The notes under the pieces: generated by a model
Told to the model about the DNA's origin: nothing
Databases searched by the model: none
What the model saw: only the letters and a program-made list of their open reading frames with translations
Assembly (NCBI RefSeq): GCF_000316515.1
Contig: NC_019675.1
Coordinates: 310,001 to 374,000, forward strand
Reading direction: 5' to 3'
Origin: Cyanobium gracile PCC 6307
GTDB taxonomy: Bacteria > Cyanobacteriota > Cyanobacteriia > PCC-6307 > Cyanobiaceae
Length of the DNA: 64,000 bases
Program-made: the position numbers and the translations under genes
Shown: positions 50,203 through 59,981 of the stretch, in pieces
Position numbering within the stretch: position 1 is the stretch's first letter
Layout of the letters: each line of letters begins with the position of its first letter

Positions 50203-51372
50203 TCAGCCGGGCGCGCCCGGTGGGGCGGACGCGGCGCCACCCAGCCGCCGCTCCAGCAGCAGCAGGCCCACCACCGTGGTGACGGTCACCATGAGCACCA
50301 GGGACGAGAACTGGACGGCATCGATCAGGCCCTGGTTCAGGGCCGTGGTGGCGAACACCAGCCCCGGCAGGCCCCGGGGGATCAGGCCGAACACCACCAG
50401 CCAGCGGTCGACCCCCGCCCGCCGATCGTGGCGATCGATACCCAGGCCGCAGGCCAGCTTGCTCAGCACCGCCATCACGATCAGGGCCGCCGCCAGGCTC
50501 CAGGCCGCCGGCTGCAGCAGGGTGCCGGCGCTGATCCGCATCCCCACACTGATGAAGTAGAGGGGCAGGAACACCTCCGAAAGCACGGTCAGCACCCGCT
50601 GCACCTCCCCTTCCACCGGCCCCAGCCGGGCCATCAGCACCCCGCCCCAGAGGGCGCCGAGCAGGCTGGTCAGGCCGCAGGCCTCCCCCAGCCAGGCCGA
50701 ACCGATCAGCAGCATCAGGATCGCCAGGGCGCTGGTGGGCCGCCGGCTGTGGCGGCGGGCCCAATGGGTCACCGCCAGCCAGCTCAGCCCCGCCAGCAGC
50801 AGCCCCACCAGTGGCCCCCCCCAGCCGATGCCCTGGCTTCCCAGCCGCAGGCCCGCGCTGGCGGTGGCGATCGCCAGCAGCCCGATGGCCGGCAGGTCAT
50901 CGAGCACCGACACCCCCACCAGCAGCCGGCCGGAGGGGGTCTGGATGGCACCCCGCTGGGCGAGGACCCGCAGGGTCACGCCCGTGCCGGTGGCACTCAG
51001 CACCGCCAGGCAGAGGAGGGTGGTGGGGATGGAGAGGTCGAACAGCGTCCGGAGGGGCCAGAAGGCCAGCAGCGGCGTGCAGAAGCTCAACGCCACCGTG
51101 CGCAGAATCGCGGCCCGCCGGGAGCTGAGCAGGTCGCCGCGCACCTCCAGGCCCACCTGGAAGAACAGGGTGAGCACCCCCAGCTCCGTGAGGCCGCTCA
51201 GGGGCGCCATCGCCTCGAACGGCACCACGGTGTTGCCGAGGACGAACCCCATCACCAGCTCGATGACGATCGCGGGCACGGCCAGCCGGGCCATCCAGCC
51301 CTCCGAGAGGCGGGCCAGCAGCACCCCCAGCAGCAGGATCAGGAGGGTGCTCAGGAGGGTGGGTTGCGCCAT
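50203..51372 (-). CDS. CPA2-family cation:proton antiporter
   Basis: The 389-residue product has about 12 membrane segments of the Na+/H+ exchanger fold, including ELGVLTLFFQVGLEVRGDLL and SVLDDLPAIGLLAIATASAG. The DD pair in the latter fits the ion-binding Asp positions of helix 5. There is no C-terminal RCK domain, so it is shorter than KefB/KefC. It probably exchanges Na+ or K+ for protons. It is divergent from the KimA-like gene with 105 bases between. Confidence 0.9.
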   Translation of the reverse strand: MAQPTLLSTLLILLLGVLLARLSEGWMARLAVPAIVIELVMGFVLGNTVVPFEAMAPLSGLTELGVLTLFFQVGLEVRGDLLSSRRAAILRTVALSFCTPLLAFWPLRTLFDLSIPTTLLCLAVLSATGTGVTLRVLAQRGAIQTPSGRLLVGVSVLDDLPAIGLLAIATASAGLRLGSQGIGWGGPLVGLLLAGLSWLAVTHWARRHSRRPTSALAILMLLIGSAWLGEACGLTSLLGALWGGVLMARLGPVEGEVQRVLTVLSEVFLPLYFISVGMRISAGTLLQPAAWSLAAALIVMAVLSKLACGLGIDRHDRRAGVDRWLVVFGLIPRGLPGLVFATTALNQGLIDAVQFSSLVLMVTVTTVVGLLLLERRLGGAASAPPGAPG

Positions 51373-51477
51373 CGCACGGATCGACCCAGGGGGAAGGCGG
51401 ACGGTTCGGCGCGCCCAGGACGGCTTGGACCACGGCCCCTAGCGTCCTAGGGCATCCCACGGCCGAGTCGACGACGC

Positions 51478-53358
51478 ATGCCCCGCCTCGACAACCTGCG
51501 GCGCCGGCTCATCGGCACTCCCCTGCCCACCAGCGCCCACCACGAGGAGCGGTACAGCAACGCCGAGGCCCTGGCGATCCTCAGCTCCGATGCCCTCTCG
51601 TCGGTGGCCTATGCGACCCAGGAGATCGTGCTGGTGCTGGGGATGGGCGGGGCTGCTGCCCTGGGCTACACCCTGCCGATCACGGCCCTGATCGTGGCTC
51701 TGATGCTGGTCGTGGCCAGCAGCTACCGGCAGACGATCAAGGCCTACCCCCATGGGGGCGGCTCCTACCGGGTCTCCCAGCAGAACCTCGGGCAGACGCC
51801 GGGCCTGGTGGCCGGGGCCTCGCTCTCGATCGACTACGTGCTCACGGTGGCGGTGAGCGTGGCCGCCGGTATCGCCGCCCTCACCTCCTACTTCCCGGTG
51901 CTGGATCCCGAGCGGGTGCCCCTCTGCCTGCTGGCGGTGCTGCTGGTGATGCTCGCCAATCTGCGCGGTGTGAGCTCCAGCGCCCGGTTCCTGAGTGTGC
52001 CCACCTACCTGTTCATGGCGGCCGTCGTCACCCTGCTGGTGGCCGGGGCGATCAAGACCGGCATGGGCCAGCTACCACCCCTGCCCGTGGCCGAGCAGCA
52101 GCGGCTGCTGGAGGCCGCCCACCAGGGCCGCCAGGGGCTGCAGGCCATCGGCCCCCTGCTGCTGATGCGGGCCTTCAGCTCCGGCTGCGCCGCGCTCACC
52201 GGCATCGAGGCGATCAGCGACAGCGTTGCCGCCTTCCGACCGACGGAGTGGCGCAACGCCCGCCGGGTGCTGGTGGTGATGGTGGTGATGCTGGCGGTGA
52301 TGTTCAGCGGCATCAGCGTCCTGGCCAGCCAGAGCGGCCTGGTGGTGGAGGACAACGGCCCGACGCTCCTGTACCAGCTGGGGGAGCGGATCTTCGGGGA
52401 TGGCCCGCTGCTGTTCGTCCTGCAGCTGGCGACGCTGCTGATCCTGCTGCTCGCCGCCAACACGGCCTTTGCGGATTTCCCGCGGCTGGCGGCCTTCCTG
52501 GCCCAGGACGGCTTCCTGCCCCGCCAGCTCACCTCCCTCGGCGACCGGCTGGTGTTCAGCAACGGCATCCTGGCCCTCAGCGCCCTGGCCGGCGTGCTGC
52601 TGGTGATCGTCGAGGGCAGCGTCAGCCGGCTGATTCCCCTCTACGCCGTGGGGGTGTTCATCAGCTTCACCCTCTCCCAGGCCGGGATGGTGATGCACTG
52701 GTGGAAACTGCGGGACCGGGGCTGGCGCACCCGGGCCCTGGTCAACGGGGTGGGGGCGGTGATCACCGCCGTGGTGGGGGCGGTGCTGCTGATCAGCAAG
52801 TTCACCCAGGGGGCCTGGGTGGTGCTGCTCGCCATCCCCCTGCTCGTGATGATGTATCTGCGCATCCGCACCCACTACGACCACGTCGCCCGGCGCCTGC
52901 AGATGGCCTCCGACGGGCGCCTGACCCTGCCGCCTCCCCCCCCGCCCGGCGGCGGTACCCCCACGGTGGTGCTGGTGGGCCAGCTGCACCGGGGCAGCTA
53001 TGAGGCGCTCTGCTTCGCCCGCAGTATCGCCAGTGACCTGGTGGCGGTGCACGTGGATCTCGCCGGCGACCAGGGGGAGGACTTCCGCGAGCGGTGGAGC
53101 CGCCAGCTGCCGGACGTCCCCCTGGAGGTGCTGCCCTCCCCCTACCGTTCCCTGGTGGACCCGGTGACCCGGTTCGTGGGGCGCTTCGAGCAGGCCCACC
53201 ACAAGGACCGCCACTCCTTCTGCATGGTGGTGCTGCCGGTGTTCGTCACCCGGCACCGCTGGGAGAACCTGCTGCACAACCAGTCGACGATCCGCCTCAG
53301 ACGCGCCCTGCGCGAGCGCGGCACCCGGGTCGTCACTACGGTCGGCTTCTACCTCTGA
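51478..53358 (+). CDS. APC-family potassium permease, KimA-like
   Basis: The 626-residue product begins with a basic stretch and the KimA-type motif ALAILSSDALSSVAYATQE, then about 12 membrane segments with AYPHGGGSYRVSQQNLG. The cytoplasmic C-terminal 170 residues form a USP-like domain (VVLVGQLHRGSYEALCFARS, then LPSPYRSLVDPVTRFV, and HNQSTIRLRRALRERG), parallel to Bacillus KimA, a high-affinity K+ importer inhibited by cyclic di-AMP. K+ specificity is inferred from that full-length similarity; many relatives are annotated only as amino acid permeases. Confidence 0.85.
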   Translation: MPRLDNLRRRLIGTPLPTSAHHEERYSNAEALAILSSDALSSVAYATQEIVLVLGMGGAAALGYTLPITALIVALMLVVASSYRQTIKAYPHGGGSYRVSQQNLGQTPGLVAGASLSIDYVLTVAVSVAAGIAALTSYFPVLDPERVPLCLLAVLLVMLANLRGVSSSARFLSVPTYLFMAAVVTLLVAGAIKTGMGQLPPLPVAEQQRLLEAAHQGRQGLQAIGPLLLMRAFSSGCAALTGIEAISDSVAAFRPTEWRNARRVLVVMVVMLAVMFSGISVLASQSGLVVEDNGPTLLYQLGERIFGDGPLLFVLQLATLLILLLAANTAFADFPRLAAFLAQDGFLPRQLTSLGDRLVFSNGILALSALAGVLLVIVEGSVSRLIPLYAVGVFISFTLSQAGMVMHWWKLRDRGWRTRALVNGVGAVITAVVGAVLLISKFTQGAWVVLLAIPLLVMMYLRIRTHYDHVARRLQMASDGRLTLPPPPPPGGGTPTVVLVGQLHRGSYEALCFARSIASDLVAVHVDLAGDQGEDFRERWSRQLPDVPLEVLPSPYRSLVDPVTRFVGRFEQAHHKDRHSFCMVVLPVFVTRHRWENLLHNQSTIRLRRALRERGTRVVTTVGFYL

Positions 53359-53366
53359 ACGGCCCG

Positions 53367-55187
53367 ATGCCAGCGTTCCTCACGGTCGCCGCCACACCGG
53401 CCGGTCTGATCACGCTGGCGGTGTTCGTCGGGGCGATGGTGCTGTTCGTCACCGGCTGGCTCGCGCCGGAGGTCACGGGACTGCTGGCGGCAGCCCTGCT
53501 GGTCAGCTTTCAGGTGCTCAAGCCCGATGAGGCGGTGCAGGGCTTCGGCAGCCCCGCCCTGGTTACCCTGATGGGCCTGTTCGCCGTCTCCGCCGGCCTG
53601 TTCCGCAGCGGTGGCCTGGATCGGCTCCGGGCCCTGATCGGCTCCGAGGCGGTCCGCAGCCCCCGGCGCATGATCGCCCTGATGGTGGGGGTGGTGGCCC
53701 CCATCTCCGGCTTCATCCCCAACACCCCGATCGTGGCCACCCTGCTGCCGGTGATCGAGGGCTGGTGCCACCGCCGCGGCGTCTCCCCTTCGAAGGTGCT
53801 GCTGCCCCTGTCGTTCGCCACCGTGCTGGGCGGCACCATTTCTTTGCTCGGCACCTCCACCAACCTGCTGGCCAGCGATGTGAGCCGCCAGCTGGGCTAC
53901 GGCTCCCTGGAGCTGTTCAGCTTCACAGCCATCGGCATCCCGGTCTGGCTGCTGGGGGGGCTGTACATGCTCACCGTCTCCGACCGGCTGCTCCCGGACC
54001 GCGGCAAGGGCGATGAGGACCTGCTGGGGGGCCTCGCCCGGGACGGCTACCTCACCGACGTGCTGATCCCGGAGCAGTCCGAGCTGATCGGCCAGTCGCT
54101 GCACAACAGCCGCCTGCAGCGCCGCTTCGACGTGGACGTGCTGGAGCTGCACCGGGGCCAGGACAGCTTCAGCGCCCCCCTGGCGGACCTGCCCCTGCAG
54201 GCCGGTGACCGGCTGCTGTTGCGCTGCAACCGGGACAACCTGCTGCGTCTCCAGCAGGAGCACACCGTCACCCTGGCCCCGATCGGCGAGCAGGAGGAGG
54301 ATCTGCGGGAGCTCTCCGGCGAGGCCACCTCCCCCCAGCGGGTGGTGGAGGTGCTGCTGCCCAACGGCTCCACCCTGGCCGGCGCCAGCGTGCGGGACAT
54401 GCGCTTCCGCCAGCGTTACAACGCCACCCTCCTGGCCGTGCGGCGGGGCAACCAGGTGCTGCGGGAGCTGCTGGGCCGGGTGGTGCTGCAGGCCGGCGAT
54501 GTGCTGCTGCTGCAGGCGCCGGTGGATGCCATCCGCGGCATGCAGGCCAACAACGACCTGGTGCTGCTCGACGAGCTGGAGAAGGACCTGCCCACCACCG
54601 ATCGCAAGCTCGTCGGCATGGTGATCGCGGGCCTGATGATCCTGCTGCCGATGCTCAGGATCCTGCCCCTGATGGCCTCGGTGCTGCTGGCCATGGTGGC
54701 GATGGTGGCCACGGGTTGCCTGCGCTCCGGCGAGTTGCTGCGCTCGATCCGCTGGGACGTCATCCTGCTGCTGGGCTCCCTCTCCTGCTTCAGCGTGGCG
54801 ATGCAGAAGACCGGCCTGGCCGAGGCCCTGGCCACCGACCTGCTGCAGTCCCTCAGGGGCTGGCCCGCCTATGGGGTGCTGCTGGTGGTGTTCGTGCTCG
54901 GCCAGGCCTTCACCGAGGCTCTCAGCAACGGCACCACGGTGGTGCTGCTGATTCCGATCGCCACCGAACTTGCCAAGGGCCTGGCGCTGCCGCCGATGGC
55001 GTTCATCTTCGCGATCACCTTCGCCGCCAGCCAGAGCTTCCTCACCCCGATCGGCTACCAGACCAACCTGATGGTGTTCGGCCCCGGCCGCTATCGCTTC
55101 CTCGACATGGCCCGCTACGGGGCGCCCCTCTCGATCGTCCTGGCCCTGGTGGTGCCCTGGCTGATCTGCCGCCACTTCGGGCTCTAG
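53367..55187 (+). CDS. SLC13-family permease with two TrkA-C domains
   Basis: From ATG 53367, eight bases after the KimA-like gene, the product is 606 residues. Membrane halves flank two soluble TrkA-C (RCK_C) domains (about residues 215-395), with motifs such as DVDVLELHRGQDSFSAPLAD and LQAGDRLLLRC. The SLC13 clamshell motifs are LLGTSTNLLAS in the first half and TEALSNGTTVVLLIPI plus TPIGYQTNLMVFGPG in the second. Relatives in cyanobacteria and algae (SLT type) move sulfate with sodium; that substrate is inferred. The TrkA-C domains may bind nucleotides or regulate gating. Confidence 0.9.
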   Translation: MPAFLTVAATPAGLITLAVFVGAMVLFVTGWLAPEVTGLLAAALLVSFQVLKPDEAVQGFGSPALVTLMGLFAVSAGLFRSGGLDRLRALIGSEAVRSPRRMIALMVGVVAPISGFIPNTPIVATLLPVIEGWCHRRGVSPSKVLLPLSFATVLGGTISLLGTSTNLLASDVSRQLGYGSLELFSFTAIGIPVWLLGGLYMLTVSDRLLPDRGKGDEDLLGGLARDGYLTDVLIPEQSELIGQSLHNSRLQRRFDVDVLELHRGQDSFSAPLADLPLQAGDRLLLRCNRDNLLRLQQEHTVTLAPIGEQEEDLRELSGEATSPQRVVEVLLPNGSTLAGASVRDMRFRQRYNATLLAVRRGNQVLRELLGRVVLQAGDVLLLQAPVDAIRGMQANNDLVLLDELEKDLPTTDRKLVGMVIAGLMILLPMLRILPLMASVLLAMVAMVATGCLRSGELLRSIRWDVILLLGSLSCFSVAMQKTGLAEALATDLLQSLRGWPAYGVLLVVFVLGQAFTEALSNGTTVVLLIPIATELAKGLALPPMAFIFAITFAASQSFLTPIGYQTNLMVFGPGRYRFLDMARYGAPLSIVLALVVPWLICRHFGL

Positions 55188-55235
55188 GACTGCGCCCGGC
55201 CGATCCTGCCCGGCCGGTCCCATCCGCCATTTTCC

Positions 55236-55901
55236 TTAAGCGGGAGGCTCCTCGCCACCGGTCTCGAGGCCCCTCTCCTCGAAGCGGCCCACCAGCTTCG
55301 GCACCACCAGCACGATCACCAGCAGCACCAGGGCGCCGAGGCCGAACTCCACCACGCCCTTGACCATCTGATCAAAGGGGATCCAGCGCCCCCCGAGCCA
55401 GGCCAGGCCCACCATCGTCGAGGCCCAGAGCACGGCCCCCAGCATGTTGAACAGCAGGAAGCGGCGGTAGGGCATGCGCACCGCGCCGGCGATGGGGCCG
55501 GCGAGCACCCGCAGCACCGCCACGAACCGGCCCAGCAGCACCGATTTGCCGGCATGGCGGAGGAACCGTTCCCGCAGCGCCTCCATCTGCTCCGGTGTCC
55601 GGCCCAGCAGCCGTCCGGCCCGCAGCAGCAGGCCCCAGCCGGCCCGGCGCCCCACCCAGTAGCCGATGTTGTCCCCCAGGATCGCCCCGCCGGCCGCCGC
55701 CCCCATCACCCCGAGCACCTGCAGCTGGCCGCTGCCGGCCGCATAGCCCGCCAGCAGCGTCACCGTCTCGCCGGGCAGGGGCACTCCGGCGTTCTCCAGC
55801 AGCATGGCGCCGAAGACCACCCAGTACCCCCAGTCCTGCAGGAGGGATTCCAGGGTGGTGAGGCTGATGGTCCCGTCGAACACGGCCAGGGGCCAGGCCA
55901 T
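55236..55901 (-). CDS. DedA-family membrane protein
   Basis: The 221-residue product has the DedA/SNARE-associated layout: LLENAGVPLPGETVTLLAGY with the re-entrant Pro-Gly-Glu motif, GDNIGYWVGRRAG, and the conserved GRFVAVLRVLAGPIAGAVRM with RMPYRRFLLFN. The family scavenges undecaprenyl phosphate or moves lipids and is linked to proton gradient. It is convergent with the SLC13 gene and 24 bases after the deacetylase stop on the opposite orientation order. Confidence 0.92.
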   Translation of the reverse strand: MAWPLAVFDGTISLTTLESLLQDWGYWVVFGAMLLENAGVPLPGETVTLLAGYAAGSGQLQVLGVMGAAAGGAILGDNIGYWVGRRAGWGLLLRAGRLLGRTPEQMEALRERFLRHAGKSVLLGRFVAVLRVLAGPIAGAVRMPYRRFLLFNMLGAVLWASTMVGLAWLGGRWIPFDQMVKGVVEFGLGALVLLVIVLVVPKLVGRFEERGLETGGEEPPA

Positions 55902-55925
55902 CGCATGGGAGAGGGAAGCCAGACC

Positions 55926-56933
55926 CTATCTCCCCGGCCAGGCCAGTGTTCCGGTGCAGAGCCAGCGGCGGCGGCGCAGCCGGTTGGCGTGGGGTCCCGG
56001 CCAGGTGAAGCGGGGCAGGGCCAGGGCCGGGGTGGCGGGGGTGACCAGGGCGGCGTCGACGGTGGCCACCTGGAGGTAGTGGCGGCCGCAGATCTCCCCG
56101 TCGCCTGGCAGATGGCTGTTGAAGGGGTAGGAGAAGGCCCGCGGGGCCTCCCCCAGGACGTGTTCCAGACAGGCGGCCGAGTGGCTCAGTTCCAGCTCGA
56201 ACGCCTCCGGGCTGATGTTGCAGCGCGGAACGTGGTGGTGGCCGTGGCTGCCCAGCTCGTGGCCGGCCTCCCGGGCCCGCCGCAGGTGGGCGGCGCTGGG
56301 GTAGAGGCGAGCGGCCGCCGCCGCCAGTTCGCCGGCCGTGTCAAAGCGCTCCGCCAGCTCCGCCAGCAGCTCCCGCACACGCACCACGGGGGTGGCATCC
56401 CGCAGGCGGGCGATCAGGGCCGCGCCCTCCAGATCGGCCGGCAGATCGAGCCTCCGCCGGGCCAGCTCCTCCAGCCGGGGCGCCAGGGTGGGATGGGCGC
56501 CGTACCAGTAGAGGGCGTGCTCCCAGACCAGCTCCCCGCCGGCGTCCATCGCGGTCGACTGGAAGAACACGGCCGGGATGCCCAGGTTCCCCAGGACCTC
56601 CATCCCCTCTTCATAGTTGCAGCGCAGGCCGTCATCGAAGCTGACAATCACCCCGAACTCGGAGCCGGTGGGGAAGCGGCCGGCCCGCAGATCGGCGTAG
56701 GTGAGGAAGCGGGCGCCGCGGCGCTGCAGGACACCGAGCTCGGCGGCCAGCTCGGCGGGGGGAATCGGCGGCACCCCGAAGCGGTCGAGGAAGGGCTCCC
56801 GGCCCGGCCGGTCGACCCGGTGATACAGCAGACAGAGCACCTTGCCCCGCAGGCGCCGCAGCCAGAGGCGATCCAGCGGCGGCAGGAACAGCAGGTCCGC
56901 CGCCCGGTTGGCTGCCCGTCCCAGGCGGCTCAT
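55926..56933 (-). CDS. Polysaccharide deacetylase family protein
   Basis: From ATG 56933 ([15 protein letters not shown]), overlapping the formyltransferase stop as ATGA, the product is 335 residues. NodB-like carbohydrate esterase motifs are VLCLLYHRVD near the start, MT1 VIVSFDDGLRCN with the Asp pair, MT2 GHELGSHGHHHVPR with the metal His residues, and the later AFSYPFNSHLPGDG. The family removes N- or O-acetyl groups from glycans. Together with the formyltransferase it suggests remodelling of an amino sugar in a surface polysaccharide; substrate unknown. Confidence 0.88.
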   Translation of the reverse strand: MSRLGRAANRAADLLFLPPLDRLWLRRLRGKVLCLLYHRVDRPGREPFLDRFGVPPIPPAELAAELGVLQRRGARFLTYADLRAGRFPTGSEFGVIVSFDDGLRCNYEEGMEVLGNLGIPAVFFQSTAMDAGGELVWEHALYWYGAHPTLAPRLEELARRRLDLPADLEGAALIARLRDATPVVRVRELLAELAERFDTAGELAAAAARLYPSAAHLRRAREAGHELGSHGHHHVPRCNISPEAFELELSHSAACLEHVLGEAPRAFSYPFNSHLPGDGEICGRHYLQVATVDAALVTPATPALALPRFTWPGPHANRLRRRRWLCTGTLAWPGR

Positions 56934-57802
56934 GGCTGCTCCCCCCGCACCACCCGCACGGCCCCGTCGCGGCGTTCCTGGTCGGCCAGGTAGTCGCGCA
57001 CCAGGCCCCGGGCGATGCGGCGGTTGGCCATCAGCCGCTGCCAGGGCTCGTAGACGTAGCCGGTGCGCCGCAGGAACAGCTTGCCCTTCTCCCACTGGGG
57101 CACCCGCGGCGCGGTACCGGCCTCGAGCCGGCGGGCCGCATCGATCAGCAGCTCGATGCCCACCTGAAAGCTGCGCACCTCGATGGTCTCGACGTCGTCA
57201 TCGGGCTCCATCGGCACGTGGGCCGACAGGATGATGTCGCCGCTGTCGATGCCGGGGTCGATGTGGTGCACGGTGACCCCCACCAGCTCCGGATGCCCCT
57301 CCAAGAGCATGTAGAGGTTGCAGTTGGCGCCGCGGGAGTAGGGCGACAGCCCGGTGTGCAGATTGATGAGGCCGTGGCGGATGGTGGGGATCAGCTCCAG
57401 CACCGGCGCCCGCAGCAGCTGGGTGCCGTTCACCAGGACGATGTCGGGGGCGACGTGGCGCAGGAAGTCGGCGGTGCGCTCCTCGTTGATGGCCGAGGTG
57501 ACCAGCACCGGCACCCCGTCCGGCAGCTCGGGCGGGGCGCCGTCCCGGTGGAAGAGCTGTCGCTGCAGGGCGGCGCCGCGGCGGTCGTGGGGCCGCAGCA
57601 GCACGCGGGCGATCAGCTGGCGCAGCAGCCGCAGGGGGCGGCGGTACTTCGCCAGCCGGGAGAGGGTGCTGCGGCTGGCCGGCGGCGACACCTGCAGCAC
57701 CACCCCCACCAGGGTGAACGCCTCGGCCGCCCGCCGCACCAGGTGGCGCTGGTAGAGGCCGTCGCAGCAGAGCACCGCCACCCGCAGGGAGCTCACGGCC
57801 AT
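56930..57802 (-). CDS. Formyltransferase family protein (sugar or amino-acyl N-formylation)
   Basis: The 290-residue product has a formyl transferase Rossmann fold with the active-site region [35 protein letters not shown] (catalytic Asn-His type) and [18 protein letters not shown] with the catalytic Asp. It differs from Fmt by lacking the C-terminal OB domain and resembles sugar N-formyltransferases acting on nucleotide-linked amino sugars with 10-formyl-THF. The gene overlaps the deacetylase downstream and is divergent from peptide deformylase with 85 bases between. Confidence 0.85.
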   Translation of the reverse strand: MAVSSLRVAVLCCDGLYQRHLVRRAAEAFTLVGVVLQVSPPASRSTLSRLAKYRRPLRLLRQLIARVLLRPHDRRGAALQRQLFHRDGAPPELPDGVPVLVTSAINEERTADFLRHVAPDIVLVNGTQLLRAPVLELIPTIRHGLINLHTGLSPYSRGANCNLYMLLEGHPELVGVTVHHIDPGIDSGDIILSAHVPMEPDDDVETIEVRSFQVGIELLIDAARRLEAGTAPRVPQWEKGKLFLRRTGYVYEPWQRLMANRRIARGLVRDYLADQERRDGAVRVVRGEQP

Positions 57803-57887
57803 GAATCCGCCGATCGCAGCATCATCTGCGGATGGTACGGACGGGGCGGCCGGAAGGCGTCACAGTGGGACCGATCCTGAGGCGCCC

Positions 57888-58382
57888 ATGGCCGTCCGTG
57901 ACGTGCTGACCATCGGAGATCCGCGCCTGCGCCAGGTGAGTGTGCCGGTGGAACGCTTCGATGCCCCCGCCCTGGCGGCCCTGCTCGACGACCTGCGCGA
58001 CACCATGGCCGCCAACGCGGGAGCCGGCCTGGCCGCCCCCCAGATCGGTGTGCCCCTGCGGGTGGTGATCTTCGGCATCACCCACAACCCCCGCTACCCG
58101 GAGGCGCCCCCGATCCCGGAGACGGTGCTGATCAATCCGGTGCTCACGCCCCTCGGCGACGGGCAGGACGACGACGCCTGGGAGGGCTGCCTGAGCGTGC
58201 CCGGCTGGCGGGCCCGGGTGCCCCGCTGGCGCCGCCTGCGCTACCGGGGCTTCGACGGCCAGGGGCAGGCGTTCGAGCGGGAGGTGGAGGGCTTCCATGC
58301 CCGGGTGGTGCAGCACGAGTGCGACCACCTCGATGGGGTGCTGTTCCCGGATCGGGTGCCGGCGGGGCTGCCCCGTGGTTGA
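57888..58382 (+). CDS. def: Peptide deformylase
   Basis: Removes the formyl group from new proteins. From ATG 57888 the product is 164 residues. All three motifs are intact: [24 protein letters not shown] (metal Cys) and [14 protein letters not shown] (metal His pair and catalytic Glu). The start is preceded by CTGAGG. The end overlaps the NCS2-type permease start by eight bases. A truncated or second deformylase elsewhere is common in cyanobacteria. Confidence 0.95.
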   Translation: MAVRDVLTIGDPRLRQVSVPVERFDAPALAALLDDLRDTMAANAGAGLAAPQIGVPLRVVIFGITHNPRYPEAPPIPETVLINPVLTPLGDGQDDDAWEGCLSVPGWRARVPRWRRLRYRGFDGQGQAFEREVEGFHARVVQHECDHLDGVLFPDRVPAGLPRG

Positions 58383-59961
58383 GCTCAGCGGAGCCGTCCC
58401 GCAGCCGGGCCCCCGCTGGTGGGTGCGCGGCGACCTGGACGGCTTCCTCGGGCTGGGTCTGGACAACCTGATCCAGATCCTGCTGATCGTGGCCCTCTGC
58501 CGCGGCGTGCTGGGCTACCCCGATGGCCTCATCTTCGGCACGATCCTGCCGGCCATGGGCATCAGCCTGGTGGTGGGCAACGTGGCCTACGCGCTCCAGG
58601 CCCACCGGCTGGGGCGCCGCGAGGGCCGTGACGACCGCACCGCCCTGCCCTATGGCATCAACACGGTCAGCCTGTTCGCCTATGTCTTTCTGGTGATGCT
58701 GCCGGTGAAGCTGGCGGCCACCGGCCAGGGCCTGGACCCCCAGGCCGCCTCCCTGCTCTCGTGGCGCGCCGGCCTGCTGGCCTGTCTGGGGTCCGGGCTC
58801 ATCGAAGCCGGAGGGGCCTTCCTGGTGGCCCCCCTGCGCCGTTGGCTGCCCCGGGCGGCCCTGCTCTCCACGCTGGCCGGCATCGCCCTGGGCTACATCG
58901 GGCTGGGTTTCCTGCTGCGCACCTATGCCGTCCCGGTGGTGGGGCTGGCGGTGCTGGCGGTGATCCTGCTGGCCTACTTCGGCCAGGCCCGGCTGCCCCT
59001 GCCGGGTGGGGTGCTGGCGGTGCTGGTGGGCATCGTCCTGGCCGCCGCCACGGGCCTGCTGCGGCTGGATGGTCCAACCTGGCAGGCCAACATCGCCCAG
59101 GTGGGCCTGCACCTGCCTGTGCCCCGCCTCGGCGCCCTCTGGGAGGGCCGTGACGCCCTGATCCCCTGGCTCGGGGTCACCGTGCCGATGGGTCTGTTCA
59201 ACCTGCTGGGGTCGCTGCAGAACCTGGAGAGCGCCGAGGCGGCCGGCGATGCCTACCCCGTGAAGAGCTCCCTGCTGATCAACGGCATCGGCACGGTCGC
59301 CGCCGCCGTGCTGGGCTCCTGCTTCCCCACCACCATCTACATCGGCCACCCCGGCTGGAAGGGCATGGGCGCCCGCATCGGCTACTCCTGGCTCAACGGC
59401 CTGGTGATGGGCCTGGGTTGCCTCCTGGGGCTGTTCGGGGTGGTGGGCCAGCTGGTGCCGATCGAGGCCGGCATGGCGATCGTGCTCTACATCGCCCTGG
59501 TGATGGCGGCCCAGGCCTTCCAGGCCACACCGCCGGCCCATGCCCCCGCCGTGGCCCTCGGGCTGCTGCCCGGCCTGGCGGGCTGGGGGTCGCTGATGCT
59601 GAAGGCGGGGCTGCGGGCCGGGGGCAGCGGCACCCCGGCCAACCCCTTCGGTCCCCAGTTGTTGCTGCCGCTGCAGCAGGCGGATGTGTGGGCCGCCGGC
59701 GCCTTCGCCCTCGAGCAGGGCCAGATCCTGGCGGCCATGCTGCTGGCGGCGATGCTGGTGTATGTGATCGAGCAGCGCTTCCGCGCCGCCGCCCTCTGCG
59801 CCCTGGTGGCGGCGGCCGCCTCCTGGCTGGGCCTGATCCACGCCTGGAGCTTCACCCTGGCCGACACCGTCCTCGACCCCGGCTGGGGCAGCGGCACCCC
59901 CTGGGCCCTGGGCTATCTGGCGATGGCGGTGGTATTCCTGCTGGGCCGACGGCCCCGCTGA
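58375..59961 (+). CDS. NCS2-type (xanthine/uracil-like) permease
   Basis: From GTG 58375 the product is 528 residues with about 12-14 membrane segments. The N-terminal [20 protein letters not shown] is the usual NCS2/AzgA opening, followed by [40 protein letters not shown] and [20 protein letters not shown]. It belongs to a distinct branch whose substrate is unproven; nucleobases are the family expectation. The eight-base overlap with def suggests translational coupling, although the frame stays open upstream in def. Confidence 0.83.
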   Translation: MVELSGAVPQPGPRWWVRGDLDGFLGLGLDNLIQILLIVALCRGVLGYPDGLIFGTILPAMGISLVVGNVAYALQAHRLGRREGRDDRTALPYGINTVSLFAYVFLVMLPVKLAATGQGLDPQAASLLSWRAGLLACLGSGLIEAGGAFLVAPLRRWLPRAALLSTLAGIALGYIGLGFLLRTYAVPVVGLAVLAVILLAYFGQARLPLPGGVLAVLVGIVLAAATGLLRLDGPTWQANIAQVGLHLPVPRLGALWEGRDALIPWLGVTVPMGLFNLLGSLQNLESAEAAGDAYPVKSSLLINGIGTVAAAVLGSCFPTTIYIGHPGWKGMGARIGYSWLNGLVMGLGCLLGLFGVVGQLVPIEAGMAIVLYIALVMAAQAFQATPPAHAPAVALGLLPGLAGWGSLMLKAGLRAGGSGTPANPFGPQLLLPLQQADVWAAGAFALEQGQILAAMLLAAMLVYVIEQRFRAAALCALVAAAASWLGLIHAWSFTLADTVLDPGWGSGTPWALGYLAMAVVFLLGRRPR

Positions 59962-59981
59962 AGCCGACGCTAACGGGCGCC

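Noticed and set aside
53349..55223. A 624-codon minus-strand frame opposite the SLC13 permease
   Set aside because: Repetitive Gln/His/Gly shadow composition; the plus-strand permease explains the region.
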